Assembly: GCA_023213315.1 (NCBI GenBank)
Contig: JAKCPI010026205.1
Location: forward strand, 1-64,000
Direction: 5' to 3'
Length of the DNA stretch: 64,000 nt
From: Euborellia annulipes
Taxonomy: Eukaryota > Arthropoda > Insecta > Dermaptera > Anisolabididae
How positions within the stretch are numbered: the first letter of the stretch is position 1; every line of letters starts with the position of its first letter. The translations under genes were made by a program, and so were the position numbers. Positions 48,001 to 57,984 of this stretch are shown here, one piece after another. Under the pieces are notes generated by a model, which was given only the letters and a program-made list of their open reading frames with translations, did not search any database and was not told the DNA's origin.

Positions 48001-51000
48001 TTCTTGTTCTACCTGAATGGCATTAGTGACATTCCAAGCAGCTTGCCATTCGTCAATCTTATGTTTGGAATCCATTCCATGGCCGCCACCGCCTTCGGAG
48101 CCGAAACTACTCACACTCCCTTCGGCCCTCGACCGTTGGTAGCCGTCGGGATACCCGCCCTCCTCGCCTTCTACAAAAGTCCAAAAATTCGTCAAGTTAA
48201 ATCTACTACCCGGCAAGTTTTGAATTTATATTATTGATTTGTTAGGCTGAAAATTATTTTTTTTATTGGCCTGTGAAATAGCGCATTACAGCCTTTATTT
48301 TTTATAAAAACGTTTCGATCCCAGGGTTTAGCTATCTTCAGAACTGGGGCATATACATTTTCTTTTCCAAATGGAAGGACATCATTTGTGAACATACCCA
48401 CTTCTATATATATAATAGCGGGGTGTCCGTCTGTCACGCTATGTTTCCCCAACTTCCCGTTGGAATTTTGAAACGAAATTTTAAAGTCTTATAGAGGGCG
48501 TTATGGAGAGTACAGAAAAATACTCGGGCCCTCAAATCTTGGATCAAGCGCGGGGTAATTAAATTGGCCCTTCCCCCCCCCACTCCGAGAAATTCCTCTG
48601 GATCCGCCCTTGACTTGAATTCAAGGGCGGATCCAGAGGTGTTTCTCGGGGGAGGGGGATCTGGTGTGACTGGTCGCACAACACACGATTTTTTTTTCTT
48701 AATTTCGGTAATTTAAAGGCGCATTCTGTACTAGTTTGCAAGAATATAAATACAAATCAAATTTTTAAGTATTAATATTTAAAATTTTACAATAAAAATA
48801 TGTCTTTTTTGAGAAAAAAAGTATTTTTTTTTCCAAATCTCGGAGGAGGGAGGGGGTAATTACCCTTTTACCCCCCAGAGGTTGGCATTTTTTAATAAGC
48901 CAGATATGTATTTTTATTATTAATTGCCTGAAATGAGATGCCTTTTCCGCGTGCAGTTTCGAGTCGGCTTCCGAAATTGTAATGGTTACAAATTCAAAGA
49001 AGAAAAGATCAATTTTTGGCCAAATACATTTCTTACCTATGGTAACATTTCGTCATACATTCATCTTCAGTACATATGCTGTCAACGTACAGTTCCTGGC
49101 TCCTATACGTGGAGAGCCTATGTTTAGAAGAAGGGTGCCGGTAGTCCCCCGATATATCGGCATAAGAAATAAATATATTTGACCGAAAATTTGTCTACTT
49201 TGAATTTGAATATACTTTCCCACATTGTCGTGATTTATTCTCCTAATAAGCATCGTTTCAACAAATTTTTTTATTTAGTCCTCTCAGCGTGCGTCTTTTT
49301 AGGCCTATATTAAATAGTTGACACATGAAGAGAAAATCATTTGTCGTAACTTTTGAAAAAAAATCCCTTAAAAAGGCTTCACGTGATTTCACAAGCCATT
49401 GAAACGATTGGAAGTGTTTCTACTTTAACTGTTTTATTTTTCCAATTTTGTTTTTTTCTTTTCCTGGGAGAGGGGAGGTGGGCTCGGGACCCTCTCTCAA
49501 ATACTACACTATTGCTTCCTCTCTCAGATCCGCAAGCCCTTGTAAAGCACTGAAATATCGATTTGTATTAAATTCCAATAGTTTTTCAAAAAAAAAGCTT
49601 TAAAAACACAAAGGCTAGAGAATTTCAATACTCAGAGGAGAGAAAAAGATTTTTGAATCTTTAATTATTCGTCGATGTCGCTGTCTTATTTATTTTTGCC
49701 TTTAGGTAGTATTTTAAATATATATATATATAAACTGGTATATACACATATATCTATTCTAAATATTTTCTTTTAACAAAAATTCCCTCCTCTGCCTTGC
49801 CCTTTTCCTACATCAGCGTTTGTTAACTCGCGAAAAAAAATTATGAATCTGTCCCTGTATCGTTGTCTATATAGATGTAATACTGCTTATTGATCTTTTG
49901 GATATGGTGGTGATGGTTTTTAATAAAAAATATTCTACCAAGGATACAAAGGCGGATACAAGGGAGTAAAGGGGAGAATTACCCCCCCCCCCTGAGATTT
50001 GAAAAAATACTTTTTTTCGAAAAAAAAATGTATTTTTAATGTAAAATTTTAAAAATCAATACTTAAAAATTTGATTTGTATTTATATTCTGGCAAGCAAG
50101 TACAGAATGCGCCTTTAAATTACCGAAATTAAGAAAAATATCTGTGCTCTGTGACCAGTCACTCCAGATTACCCCCCCCCCCCGAGAAACACCTTTGGAT
50201 CCGCCACTGCAAGGATATCCCATTTACCTATAATAAATCAACTTACATTCAGAAATAGATAAATGCTTGCTTTTGGATTCTTATTAATTTATAATTTATA
50301 AAACGTTTTTATAAAATTTTAAAAAATGTAATAATACAATTTGATTTAAATAAAAAATACAGCGCTCTTGGATTTGTCCATTAACTGCGGAAAAACATGT
50401 TCCGAAAAATCGGAAAGATGGAGGGGTGGCAAATATTCGAATTCCCCCCCCCTCCTTTCTCCTCCCACGAGGATATTACGAGAAGTGAATTTCATTAGTC
50501 AATTTTTTTAAGAAAATGATTAATAATTTGATAACCTATGAGATATTATCCGAGTTTTTTAAACTTGACTTTTAGCTAATGAGAGTCTTGTAAAAAAAAA
50601 CTTTTTTTTTTTTTGAAAAACAAAAAAGTTAATCTTCTAGATATATATTTAATATCTATAATTGTAAAAAAATTTGAGATCGATAGCTTCAAAATTGAGA
50701 CCGCTGGAAGCTTTCCAAGATCAGCACTTCGACAACCGATTTTGATCATTTTTTTTTTTTATTTTTTTTTTTTGTCTATATAATTCGCAATTTTTCCGCG
50801 CTATTACAACTTTCAAATAAAAAAATGAGTTTTTCAGCCCACTCTAATATTAACTCAAAAAACTAATAAATGAAAAAACTTAAGAATTTTGAATAATCAC
50901 TATTTAATATTTATCATTTTATACTTCTTTAATATTAATAAATTTTATAAATAGTTTCTATATATACTCTATATCATAATAGTTCTATGAAATAATGATT

Positions 51001-51551
51001 AAAAACATAATTATTATTATTGTCCTCACCATACCTCTTTTTCTGAAAAAGAAAACTCAAAAACCAGGACACCCATATTATAATTATATTTAAAAGTTAT
51101 AAATTCCAAAAAAGCCCACCAGCCAGGGCTCGAACTCGGGATCTCTCAGTTTATAACCAGGTTTGACTCCCGGCTGAGCTTTATTTCACTTTTGTGAGTT
51201 GGAAAATACAAATTGTCAAATAAACATGGACGGAAAGTTTATCTTAATATTTCGCTCGATTGAAATTATATCTTAAACAGACCGATCGATTTATATATAA
51301 ACTTAATTCGTTTACTTACCTCCTTCTCCGGGAAGCGTGGACATCTCGCAACTCTCGCCGGTGTAACCCCCGGGGGCATTTTGCCCCTGTTGTTGTTGGG
51401 CGAAGTGGACCCTCTCCCCGGGTGGTTTGGCGATACCCTCGAAACAAGGACTGGATTCAGGCATCAGAGCCTTAAACGTCTCCCAGGCGACATTGACGGC
51501 AGCACGCCAGGGAGGAACCGTGAATCCTCCTAATTGAGGCATCGTCGGCAT
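45044..51551 (-). CDS. SLC32A1: Vesicular inhibitory amino-acid transporter (VGAT/VIAAT)
   Basis: Proton-coupled loader of GABA and glycine into synaptic vesicles (unc-47 orthologue; AAAP family). Coding exons, 5' to 3' on the minus strand: 51551-51320, 48170-48013, 47944-47795, 46577-46437, 46374-46174, 46090-45839, 45782-45633, 45334-45044; 1575 nt, 524 residues, matching the usual length. The cytosolic N-terminus ([20 protein letters not shown], then Gln/Gly-rich) is followed by [20 protein letters not shown] and several membrane helices, with [20 protein letters not shown] in the middle and [20 protein letters not shown] later. The start is the first Met of exon 1 in a GC-rich stretch. 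Exon 4 ends at an unusual donor ATG|GTTTTT. Introns carry a mariner element (intron 3) and several MITEs (intron 1). Expected to be expressed in inhibitory neurons. Confidence 0.94.
46972..47720 (-). mobile_element. Internally deleted mariner element in VGAT intron 3
   Basis: Terminal inverted repeats CCAGGTGTGCTGGTTAATAA and its near inverse CCAGATGTGCAGGTTAATAA lie inside a TA duplication (46970-46971, 47721-47722). On the minus strand the body encodes a broken transposase C-terminus: [20 protein letters not shown], then [20 protein letters not shown] and, after a frameshift, [14 protein letters not shown]. The final catalytic Asp in the SPDLTPSDY block is present. At 749 bp it is well short of a full mariner (about 1.3 kb), and stops and frameshifts make it inactive. 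Confidence 0.85.
47100..47400 (-). pseudogene. Mariner transposase remnant (C-terminal part)
   Basis: The readable part of the mariner in VGAT intron 3. It keeps the [20 protein letters not shown] signature of the mariner catalytic domain, then loses frame around 47170 before the [12 protein letters not shown] end. The N-terminal DNA-binding region is deleted or unrecognisable. Confidence 0.8.
47963..47981. repeat. CT microsatellite
   Basis: A short (CT)n run in VGAT intron 2, sixteen or so bases before the exon 3 acceptor on the minus strand. Confidence 0.7.
48313..48341 (-). other. Hammerhead-like core motif
   Basis: On the minus strand: CTGAAGA, then an imperfect stem region with ACCC/GGG, then GAAACGT. 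It lies in VGAT intron 1. Confidence 0.3.
48408..48545 (+). repeat. Dispersed AGCGG-type repeat (copy 1)
   Basis: TATATATATAATAGCGGGGT, then CACGCT, then CAACTTCCCGTTGGAATTTT and ATTTTAAAGTCTTATAGAGG. The same order recurs at 57500-57690 (minus), 59285-59580 (plus) and, as a fragment, near 21360. Confidence 0.65.
48560..48870. mobile_element. hAT-type MITE, inverted relative of 49947-50209
   Basis: GGCGGATCCAGAGGTGTTTC at 48625, a nested hairpin-MITE end (ATCTGGTGTGACTGGTCGCA), GGTAATTTAAAGGCGCATTC and an AT-rich end near 48860 mirror 49970-50200 in reverse. The left side carries an additional inverted end (CTCTGGATCCGCCCTTGACT), making a 40-base palindrome around 48620. Confidence 0.65.
49947..50209. 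mobile_element. Non-autonomous hAT-type element with exact 8-bp TSD
   Basis: Ends CAAAGGCGGATACA and TGGATCCGCCACTG are imperfect inverted repeats. CAAGGATA is duplicated on both sides (49939-49946 and 50210-50217). Inside lie C-runs at both ends and a degraded hairpin-MITE end near 50140. It lies in VGAT intron 1. Confidence 0.8.
51110..51190 (-). repeat. tRNA-like sequence (SINE head or tRNA pseudogene)
   Basis: On the minus strand: AGCTCAGCCGGGAG (A-box-like), AACCTGG, GAGTTCGAGCCC (B-box-like) and a run of T's after GGTGGGC. The sequence before the A box does not pair with the 3' side as an acceptor stem would, and no clean anticodon arm forms, so it is not called as a functional tRNA. 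Confidence 0.5.
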
Positions 51552-52260
51552 TTCGAATAGAAGTGAAGAAAACTGGAGGAGAGGACAAGGAGGACCCCCT
51601 AGCCCTGCTGCTCTCGAGAATGGAATGGAAGACTATGGATTAACCGAACCACTCGATTGGAAGACTCTTGATTCGACCGTTAATTACTCATCTCTATTTA
51701 CTAATTATTAAAGGAAGCACGCGACTTGTTTTAAAAAAATTAATAATCACCCTACTAATATTAATAAATTATAAATCTATTCGATATGTATATTTCTGGA
51801 AGACTAGAATCACAATCTTTATTGAGTAATTAACTCTGGTGACATGAAGAGATTACTCTCGACACTATTAAAAAAAATTCTCCTCACAGTTTTTGGAGCT
51901 AGAAATGGCGTCGAGGATTTCGCTGATAGCACATGGCGTAAGAACAAAGGTTTTCGAGCAGGGCTAGGGGGTATACGAAAAGGGTTAGACCAAAAGAACC
52001 GTCAGCACATTCCGATGGAGATGTTGATAAGAAAGGCGCAATATATAAGGTTTTAGGGATAAGTGGTTTTAGCGAGAAGTTGCGAGATCAAGGACAGAGC
52101 GGGCGTCCCGACGTCCTCCACCTCGCCGAGAGGCACGCACACGCACCTCCCGATCGATTGCAGATCGGGTCCAGAACGCCAACTACTGGGATGCTGATGA
52201 ACTTGTTTTCTCTTCAAAGCGCATCTCATAACCGTACATTTTATTAAAACAAATCCAAAA
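51552..52260 (-). promoter_or_regulatory. GC-rich upstream region of VGAT
   Basis: From the VGAT start to about 52160 the GC content is clearly above the surroundings, with CpG-containing stretches (GAGCGGGCGTCCCGACG and CTCGCCGAGAGGCACGC). This probably holds the VGAT 5' UTR and core promoter. No TATA box was identified. A 70-codon plus-strand frame here is treated as chance. Confidence 0.4.
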
Positions 52261-53229
52261 TGGTTGCTAATTTTCTAAAAAAAAAAAAAAAAAAAAAAAA
52301 AGAAACAAATTTCATGAATATTTCTAAATTTTTGTTTGTGGTTGTATTTTCGGTTGATCTGACCAAAATATCTGATGTAATTTTAATAGTAGGCTATATG
52401 TTAAGAATATAATACCTAATTAGAGTGATTTAAAACCAATTGGGTATTTCATGATTAAACATTTAGAATAAGAGTCTTGGCAGATATTCGGTCTAGATAG
52501 GGTAGGGGGGGGTAAAGATGACTCATGTTCCAACCGGCACTTGTGGCGAGAACTTTGTTATATATTTTGACCACTAGTTATTCGAGCTAAGTCTGGCAAT
52601 TATTCTCCTTCTTATTAAGTAACAAAGTTACTTGAATCATATTATACCATGTCACCTCCCCCCACCATAAACAAATCAAATAAAAGAAAACCTGTGAAAA
52701 AATTAAATACATATTTAAAAAATAATTATATATTTTTGGAATTAATCATCAAGTGTAAAATCCTGTGTTTTGACGAGTGTAGCTGTTTGCAGATTTAAGA
52801 AAAAAGAGCTGAAGACTTCTTTTTAGAGCCATTTTAAAGAAAATTTGGAGACCAACAAGATGGGACACCAGAAAACAAACCACGACATTCCCAAGAAAGT
52901 TTCTCCTCAGAATAGCCACAAGGTGCCAGGTCTGATACTGATGACTGAAGAGATAGATATATAGGGTGGATTTAGACACCACTAATTACTAGAGCTCTTT
53001 TTCTTCCTCAATTAATAATATAGTTTTATTCATACAGAAGTTATTTACTATCCTGGAACATGCACTGTGTATGAATGTTCTGTTTCAACGACTGGGTATT
53101 GGTGAAGATAAAGTTTTTCGGACTAAGTCCCGTTGTTGAGAATGACTCGACGTTTCAGCTTTCTTTTTGGGGCCATTTCAAAGGAGGTTTCCATACTGTT
53201 TTGGTTGGTAGCTCCCTTAATATTTTCAA

Positions 53230-53800
53230 AGGCTCCCAAAGTCATAAGTAGGGACCGGATTTTTGGGTTCGATTTGACTCGTTTTTAGGTTTTTGGGTTT
53301 TTGTAACACCCAAAATAGGTTTTTTTTTTTTTTTTTTTTTTTTTTTAGATTTTCGCCCAATAAAACGCATTTAGGTGATTTTAGTTACGGCTCGTCTCGT
53401 TTTTAGGTTTTTGGAACTCCCAAAATAGGTTTTTTTTTTAGGTTATCGCCTAATAAAACTCATTTAGGGAAAAAAAAATTTTTTTTATTAATTTTAAATA
53501 CCTACCTATGTACAAAAATTATTAAAAAGTAAAAAAATACAAAAAATTACAGGTACCTAAAACATTATATAAGAAAATTAAATAATTCTGAAAGTACATA
53601 AAATGAAATACATAATTCTATAATGTTTTCTCAATCTAAAAGCACCAATAAATTAAAAAAAAAAAAATCTCGGTAGATGAGTTTTCTAATTTAGATGATT
53701 TTAGGTGGCCCGAACCCATTTAGGTTTTTTTAGGTTTTTTTAAAATATTGGTTAAACAACTCCAGAACACATAAGTCGAAAAAGTAATTTGTCCATTTCG
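53230..53800. repeat. Low-complexity TTAGGTTTTTGGG-rich tract
   Basis: Multiple loose repeats of TTTTTAGGTTTTTGGG and ACCCAAAATAGG around poly(T) runs, ending in TTTAGGTTTTTTTAGG near 53730. It contains an inverted component. No gene. The rest of 52261-54233 is AT-rich with nothing recognised. Confidence 0.55.
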
Positions 53801-54233
53801 CGTTTGGAGTCAAGGAAAAAAAAAGGTGAAAACCTAAGAATCCGGTCCCTAGTCATGACATTCGTTTATCTGTAGGGCCTAATATTGGAAATACATTTTC
53901 TAGGCGCACACTTAGCAGAGCCTCAACTCACGATTTGGCCACCTCTCAACTAGGCTATTAACTTTAACGAAATAATGCTCATATATAAAATTAATCTAAT
54001 TATAATTCAGAACATTTGTTTGAAAGATATTTTCTTAATTAGGAAATTCCAAAAGCAAAGCAAAACAAAAGTTGTTCAAATTCACGATCAGAAGAATTAT
54101 GTTTGGGTCATCTTTCAAATGATTATAAATGAAGTGTTTAAGGATAACAAGAAATCTAGATCCAGGAAATGAGGTATGAATAGAAAAATGAATATTATTA
54201 TAATTATAAATAGTATTTTATTATTTTTTAATT

Positions 54234-54239
54234 TTTATT
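54234..54239 (-). other. Probable polyadenylation signal of the borealin-like gene
   Basis: AATAAA on the minus strand, 51 bases beyond the stop at 54290. Confidence 0.5.
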
Positions 54240-54289
54240 ATAAAAGTTAGATATAATCAGTATGAGTAATAACAAAAATGAGATACAAA

Positions 54290-55039
54290 TTAACTTTCTT
54301 GATCTTCTAATATAATATCCAAGTTTCTTTTGATGAATTTTAATTGTTCGGTTGTCTTTTTATCAATAGACACTCTTTTAACTTCACCGGCTTGACCTAA
54401 CAACGAAATCACGTTTCCATCCGTTAACGGGATGTTGACGTTGGCGAAATTATGATTTTGGTTCGATGTAAGCATTAACGGACTGCCGTTGATTGAAATC
54501 CCCAACTCCCCGTGTCTGGGGTGGCGTAGCATTGTGATCGCTTCATTGGGCTCGATTTTGGGCGTAATCGGACACATTCTTCCATTAGACGCGATGGCTG
54601 GCGTTAAAAACAAGGGATTAGAAGCTGAAGTTGTTGAAGACCAAGTTGTTTTCGGCGTTTCTTCAATTTTTTTTATTTTTGAGGCTGGTTTCATTGACGA
54701 TTTATTTTTTTTACATTTGGATTTAATTTCTTTTACTTCCTGATCACTTACTTGTTTTATATCTTGAAGAGTTGACATTCTTTTTTCAAAATATTTTTCA
54801 TAAGGTTGATTAAGTATATTCTGTGATAATGATAAATTCATGTGTTTCAGTATATTATCAATAAAATTAAATTCTTCTTCAAACCTTATTTTGATATGAT
54901 GTCTTTTTGTTTCATTTTCCTTATTCACTAACTTGGTAAAGATTTGAATTTCATTATTCTCTAATTGTTCGATTGAATTTTGTGGAATATCAGAAATAGG
55001 TTTAGCCCTATTTTTTTGCGGTTTTTTTGTTCTTGGCAT
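54290..55039 (-). CDS. CDCA8: Borealin-like protein (chromosomal passenger complex)
   Basis: Borealin links INCENP and Survivin and helps target Aurora B to centromeres. Single exon, 249 residues from MPRTKKPQKNRAK; an in-frame Met six codons upstream (55057) is also possible but sits in poor context before an A run. Residues about 50-90 (HIKIRFEEEFNFIDNILKHM) fit the N-terminal helix that bundles with INCENP and Survivin. A basic Lys/Ser-rich middle follows. The C-terminal part resembles the borealin dimerisation domain: CPITPKIEP, then HGELGISINGSPLM, VNIPLTDGNVISL and a final helix. Similarity is motif-level and was not checked by search, so the symbol is tentative. Confidence 0.7.
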   Translation of the reverse strand: MPRTKKPQKNRAKPISDIPQNSIEQLENNEIQIFTKLVNKENETKRHHIKIRFEEEFNFIDNILKHMNLSLSQNILNQPYEKYFEKRMSTLQDIKQVSDQEVKEIKSKCKKNKSSMKPASKIKKIEETPKTTWSSTTSASNPLFLTPAIASNGRMCPITPKIEPNEAITMLRHPRHGELGISINGSPLMLTSNQNHNFANVNIPLTDGNVISLLGQAGEVKRVSIDKKTTEQLKFIKRNLDIILEDQES

Positions 55040-55509
55040 TTTTTTTTTATTATACACTTTTTATATATATTAGAAAAGGCAAGAATATGTGAACAACTCA
55101 AGAAATCAAGAACCGCCAATTTATTATATTCGATCAAGACAGTGTCAGCAAGGATATGACAGTTCTTATGTGCGCGATGATGTGAAGGATAAATTCACTT
55201 TTTTTTAATCTCGGGCACCTTCCTGGAACCACAATTACGAGTTGCTAACTTGGCTTCATTTAATTTTAATTTGATAATTTCTAGAATAAATTCGTGAGCA
55301 AGTTTTTTAATTTTTTATACTATTATTTAATTTTGGAAAATTATTTTATTTAAATATTTTTAATATTTCTTTTTTTTTTTAAATAATAAAATTAATAAGT
55401 AATTGAACCAGCCTTTAAGTCAACAAGTTATTGAACCGATCTCTGCTCTGGACAAACAGTGTGATTAATAAATAAAAATTATTTTTTTTCTTTTAATTAA
55501 AAGATATAC

Positions 55510-55720
55510 ACTATTTTAGCGCGGGGGCTTCGCCTTGCGGGGGCTTCACCCCTGGACCCCCTCCAACTGGCTCGGACCTGCCTGCGGCGGACCCTCGCCT
55601 TTTCTTAATTATGAGAACCCATGGCGCCAGCCTTTGCATCTAGACAGGGGGGCTTCGCCCCACTGGCTCAGGCCCGCCTGCAGCGGACCCTCGTCTTTTT
55701 TAATTGGCCCTGCTTTAATG
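55510..55720. repeat. GC-rich CTTCGCC-type dispersed repeat
   Basis: Two tandem half-units, each with GGGGCTTCGCC, CTGGCTCGG or CTGGCTCAGG, then GCGGACCCTCGCCTTTT or GCGGACCCTCGTCTTTT. Shorter relatives occur at about 21220-21280 and 59650-59740. A 150-codon ORF runs across it but is repeat-derived. Confidence 0.65.
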
Positions 55721-56034
55721 TTGGACAAATCCGACCAAACCTCACCAAAAAATATTGCAAGTGCCATTTTGTACAAATACATTGCGTCAGTAGTTAATTC
55801 AACATCATCATGTATGTGTTCAACCAATAAACAAACAAATAAAGCACAACATACACGTTTGGCTAGAGCAAATACAATTTTTTGCCTATATTTTGTAAAA
55901 ATACCTATTTTGAAAAATCCGGGGGCTCGAAATTCATTTTTGATCTATGGTGGTTTCTTTGACAAAGTTTCTTGGAATGGCCCATAGAACAAGAATCGCG
56001 ATGTGCCTTTGACCCACCCTAATATATATATATT

Positions 56035-56140
56035 ATAAATACGAGTATCGTTAAAAGTCTTAAATGGCCTAAGTTGCCAAAAAGACTGTGTGAATGTAAG
56101 TGTAATTGAGAAAAAAGTGTGAGTGTTAAAAAAAAAAAAA
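56035..56140 (+). repeat. SINE tail fragment (copy I)
   Basis: AAGTCTTAAATGGCCTAAGT plus GCCAAAAAGACTGTGTGAAT and a GTGTGAGTGTT end, then an A run. This matches copies D and G in the opposite orientation. Confidence 0.65.
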
Positions 56141-56322
56141 AAATTAAGTTTAGAGGATATAAAAGCAATGTTTGCCACTGCATTGCCATCAGAAATGTTT
56201 CGATTAATAAGGCATTTTCTGAATCCGGGCCGGTCCCGTTTAGGCCGAATCAGCAAGACTACTGTATATATTAATTATTATTTTAATAAATGTCCAGTGT
56301 TCCAATTTTTATTGTAGATTTC

Positions 56323-56615
56323 TCAAATTCCACAAATGTCCTTGGGAATAAAATAGCCCACTTCGACGCGAAATTTGGAAACTTCATTCAACTTCTTCTT
56401 CGTAGAGAAATCCTCTTTCATATTAAAAATTGAGTTGATGAATGTACCTGAATGAAAATGGATAGAAAATTAATTAGCCAAGTTGAGATAAATATACTAT
56501 AGGAGGAATTTCAGAAAGGAGATAAGGCCAGAGGTCGTCTGGATTTGAATCTAAGAAAAGATCGTTTGAAGAAATAAATGGCAGCTGGGCTTGTGTATAA
56601 AATGTCCTTTGTTTA
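56323..56615 (-). other. Possible small minus-strand coding fragments
   Basis: Two open stretches read like protein but are unidentified. One (about 56615-56480) encodes PFISSNDLFLDSNPDDLWPY and continues LLSEIPPIVYLSQLG to a stop. The other (56447-56323) has an acceptor in front, encodes NMKEDFSTKKKLNEVSKFRV, and its stop is followed about 10 bases later by AATAAA (56313-56308). Joining them with the obvious GT-AG pair shifts the frame, so a gene model is not supported. Confidence 0.2.
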
Positions 56616-56661
56616 ATGGATCAAGCCTTGAAAGAATTTTTCCTCTCTGATCAGCGCGACA

Positions 56662-57481
56662 AATAGAGATGAATACTAGGTATAGGTATATTTATTGATG
56701 GACAGGTTTAATAAATACTTTTTTTTTAATCACAGGTAGATAATTTATTTATTTTTTTAATTGTCCATTATTTTGACATTTTGGCTAAAAAATAAATAGA
56801 TTAAACACTCATTCAATTCAAAACCAACAATTAAGTATTCATAATACATTCATCACATACAGCTTGTGATATTAAACAATTAAATATGAATAAAAATGAA
56901 TGAAATAACGAGGAAGAATATTTTTTTTTCAACTTTTGATACGATAATAGGGAAAAATAAAATTTATAAACTAATTAAAAAATTGAAAAATATAAATCCC
57001 TTCCTTAACAAAATTATATTTTTTTAAATATTTGTTCACGAATTTTTAAATTTTTTTTTTTGTACAAGTTTCTTATTTTGACTATTAATATTATTCCTTG
57101 TGGTATGATACAGATGAGAAAAAGAATGTGCGAAAATTCACTTCAGACAGTGGTTATTTTGAAAACACACAAACAGACAGACCATTTTTTTGGGGTCCTC
57201 ATCCAAGGTTTCCCCGTGCTTGGCATTGCTTAACCGCAACGATTGCGATGACTTGCCCTACTCAATTGCCAGATCCCCGGCTTGACACATCATATCAATC
57301 TAATGTAATCTATAATTCTATATCTATTTGTGCTATATATCTATATTATATACAGGGCGTTTCCCGGGGTACGCTGTCGCCTCCGTGCCAAGTCATTTTT
57401 CGCTCCCGCTCCCCTATCTGTAGAAATTATTCTTGAAAAAAAAAAAATGGAATTTGTAATTTTTTTTGCCTGTGATATGGA
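56662..57481 (+). repeat. 820-bp local duplication, copy 1
   Basis: Nearly identical to 58085-58907, from AATAGAGATGAATACTAGGT to GCCTGTGATATGGA. It contains a 112-codon frame (MWYDTDEKKNVRKFTSDSGY...) and, near 57351, TACAGGGCGTTTCCCGGGGT, which looks like a DNA-transposon terminus. The frame is interrupted relative to copy 2 by a one-base A-run difference, so conserved coding is unlikely. Confidence 0.85.
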
Positions 57482-57499
57482 CATTTCCTATGGGAGAAA

Positions 57500-57690
57500 T
57501 CGTAACTTTATGAATTAATAACTCAAAAAATTGTAGGAATTTCGGGACCCGAGTATTTTTCCTGGACTCTCCATAACGTCCTCTATAAGACTGCAAAATT
57601 TCGGTTTCAAAATTTCAACGGAAAGTTGGCCAAACAGAGCGAGACAGACGGACGGATAGACCGACACTCCGCTATTATTATATATAGATA
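57500..57690 (-). repeat. Dispersed AGCGG-type repeat (copy 2)
   Basis: Minus-strand copy of the family at 48408 and 59285: ATAATAGCGGAGTGTCGGTC, CAACTTTCCGTTGAAATTTT, GGAGAGTCCAGGAAAAATAC and TCGGGTCCCGAAATT. It abuts the right end of duplication copy 1. Confidence 0.7.
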
Positions 57691-57744
57691 ATTTAAGTAT
57701 TAGAAAAAAAGGAGAAAAAATATAAATAATCTATAATTTTTTTT

Positions 57745-57935
57745 TTTTTATTTGTCCAAGGTCTTTTTCGGCATCTAAGGCCATTTAAACCCCATCCCTA
57801 TTTATTTCAAATGATTAATAGCCAATTCCTATGAAATAAATTTTTCTCGCTTGGAACGGGAAGCGAACCCGAAACCCCAAGCTACTAGAAGCTATTGTAA
57901 TATCTTCTCTCTGAGCCATGGATCACGGGCTAATT
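57745..57935 (-). repeat. tRNA-derived SINE (copy J)
   Basis: On the minus strand: the head CCCGTGATCCATGGCTCAGA, the B-box region GGGTTCGCTTCCCG, the body AATCATTTGAAATAAATAGG and the tail TTAAATGGCCTTAGATGCCG plus AAAAAGACC. Close to copies B and E. It lies in the spacer between the two 820-bp copies. Confidence 0.75.
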
Positions 57936-57984
57936 TATAAATTTGAATACAAGTATTAATGAAGAAAAAATTAAAAAAAAAAAT

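Noticed and set aside
51110..51190. Functional tRNA gene on the minus strand
   Set aside because: A and B boxes are present but the acceptor stem does not pair and no proper anticodon arm forms.
51844..52056. 70-codon plus-strand ORF upstream of VGAT
   Set aside because: Antisense to the likely VGAT 5' UTR/promoter, no domain, no conserved features; probably a chance frame in GC-rich DNA.
55535..55987. 150-codon plus-strand ORF as a gene
   Set aside because: The first half is a GC-rich dispersed repeat with two tandem half-units; the rest has no family resemblance or splice context.
57098..57436. 112-codon ORF (and 125-codon version at 58486-58863) as a duplicated gene
   Set aside because: It lies in duplicated repeat DNA, runs into a transposon-like terminus (TACAGGGCGTTTCCC), contains the CAGACAGACC tract seen in other repeats, and its upstream frame changes with A-run length.
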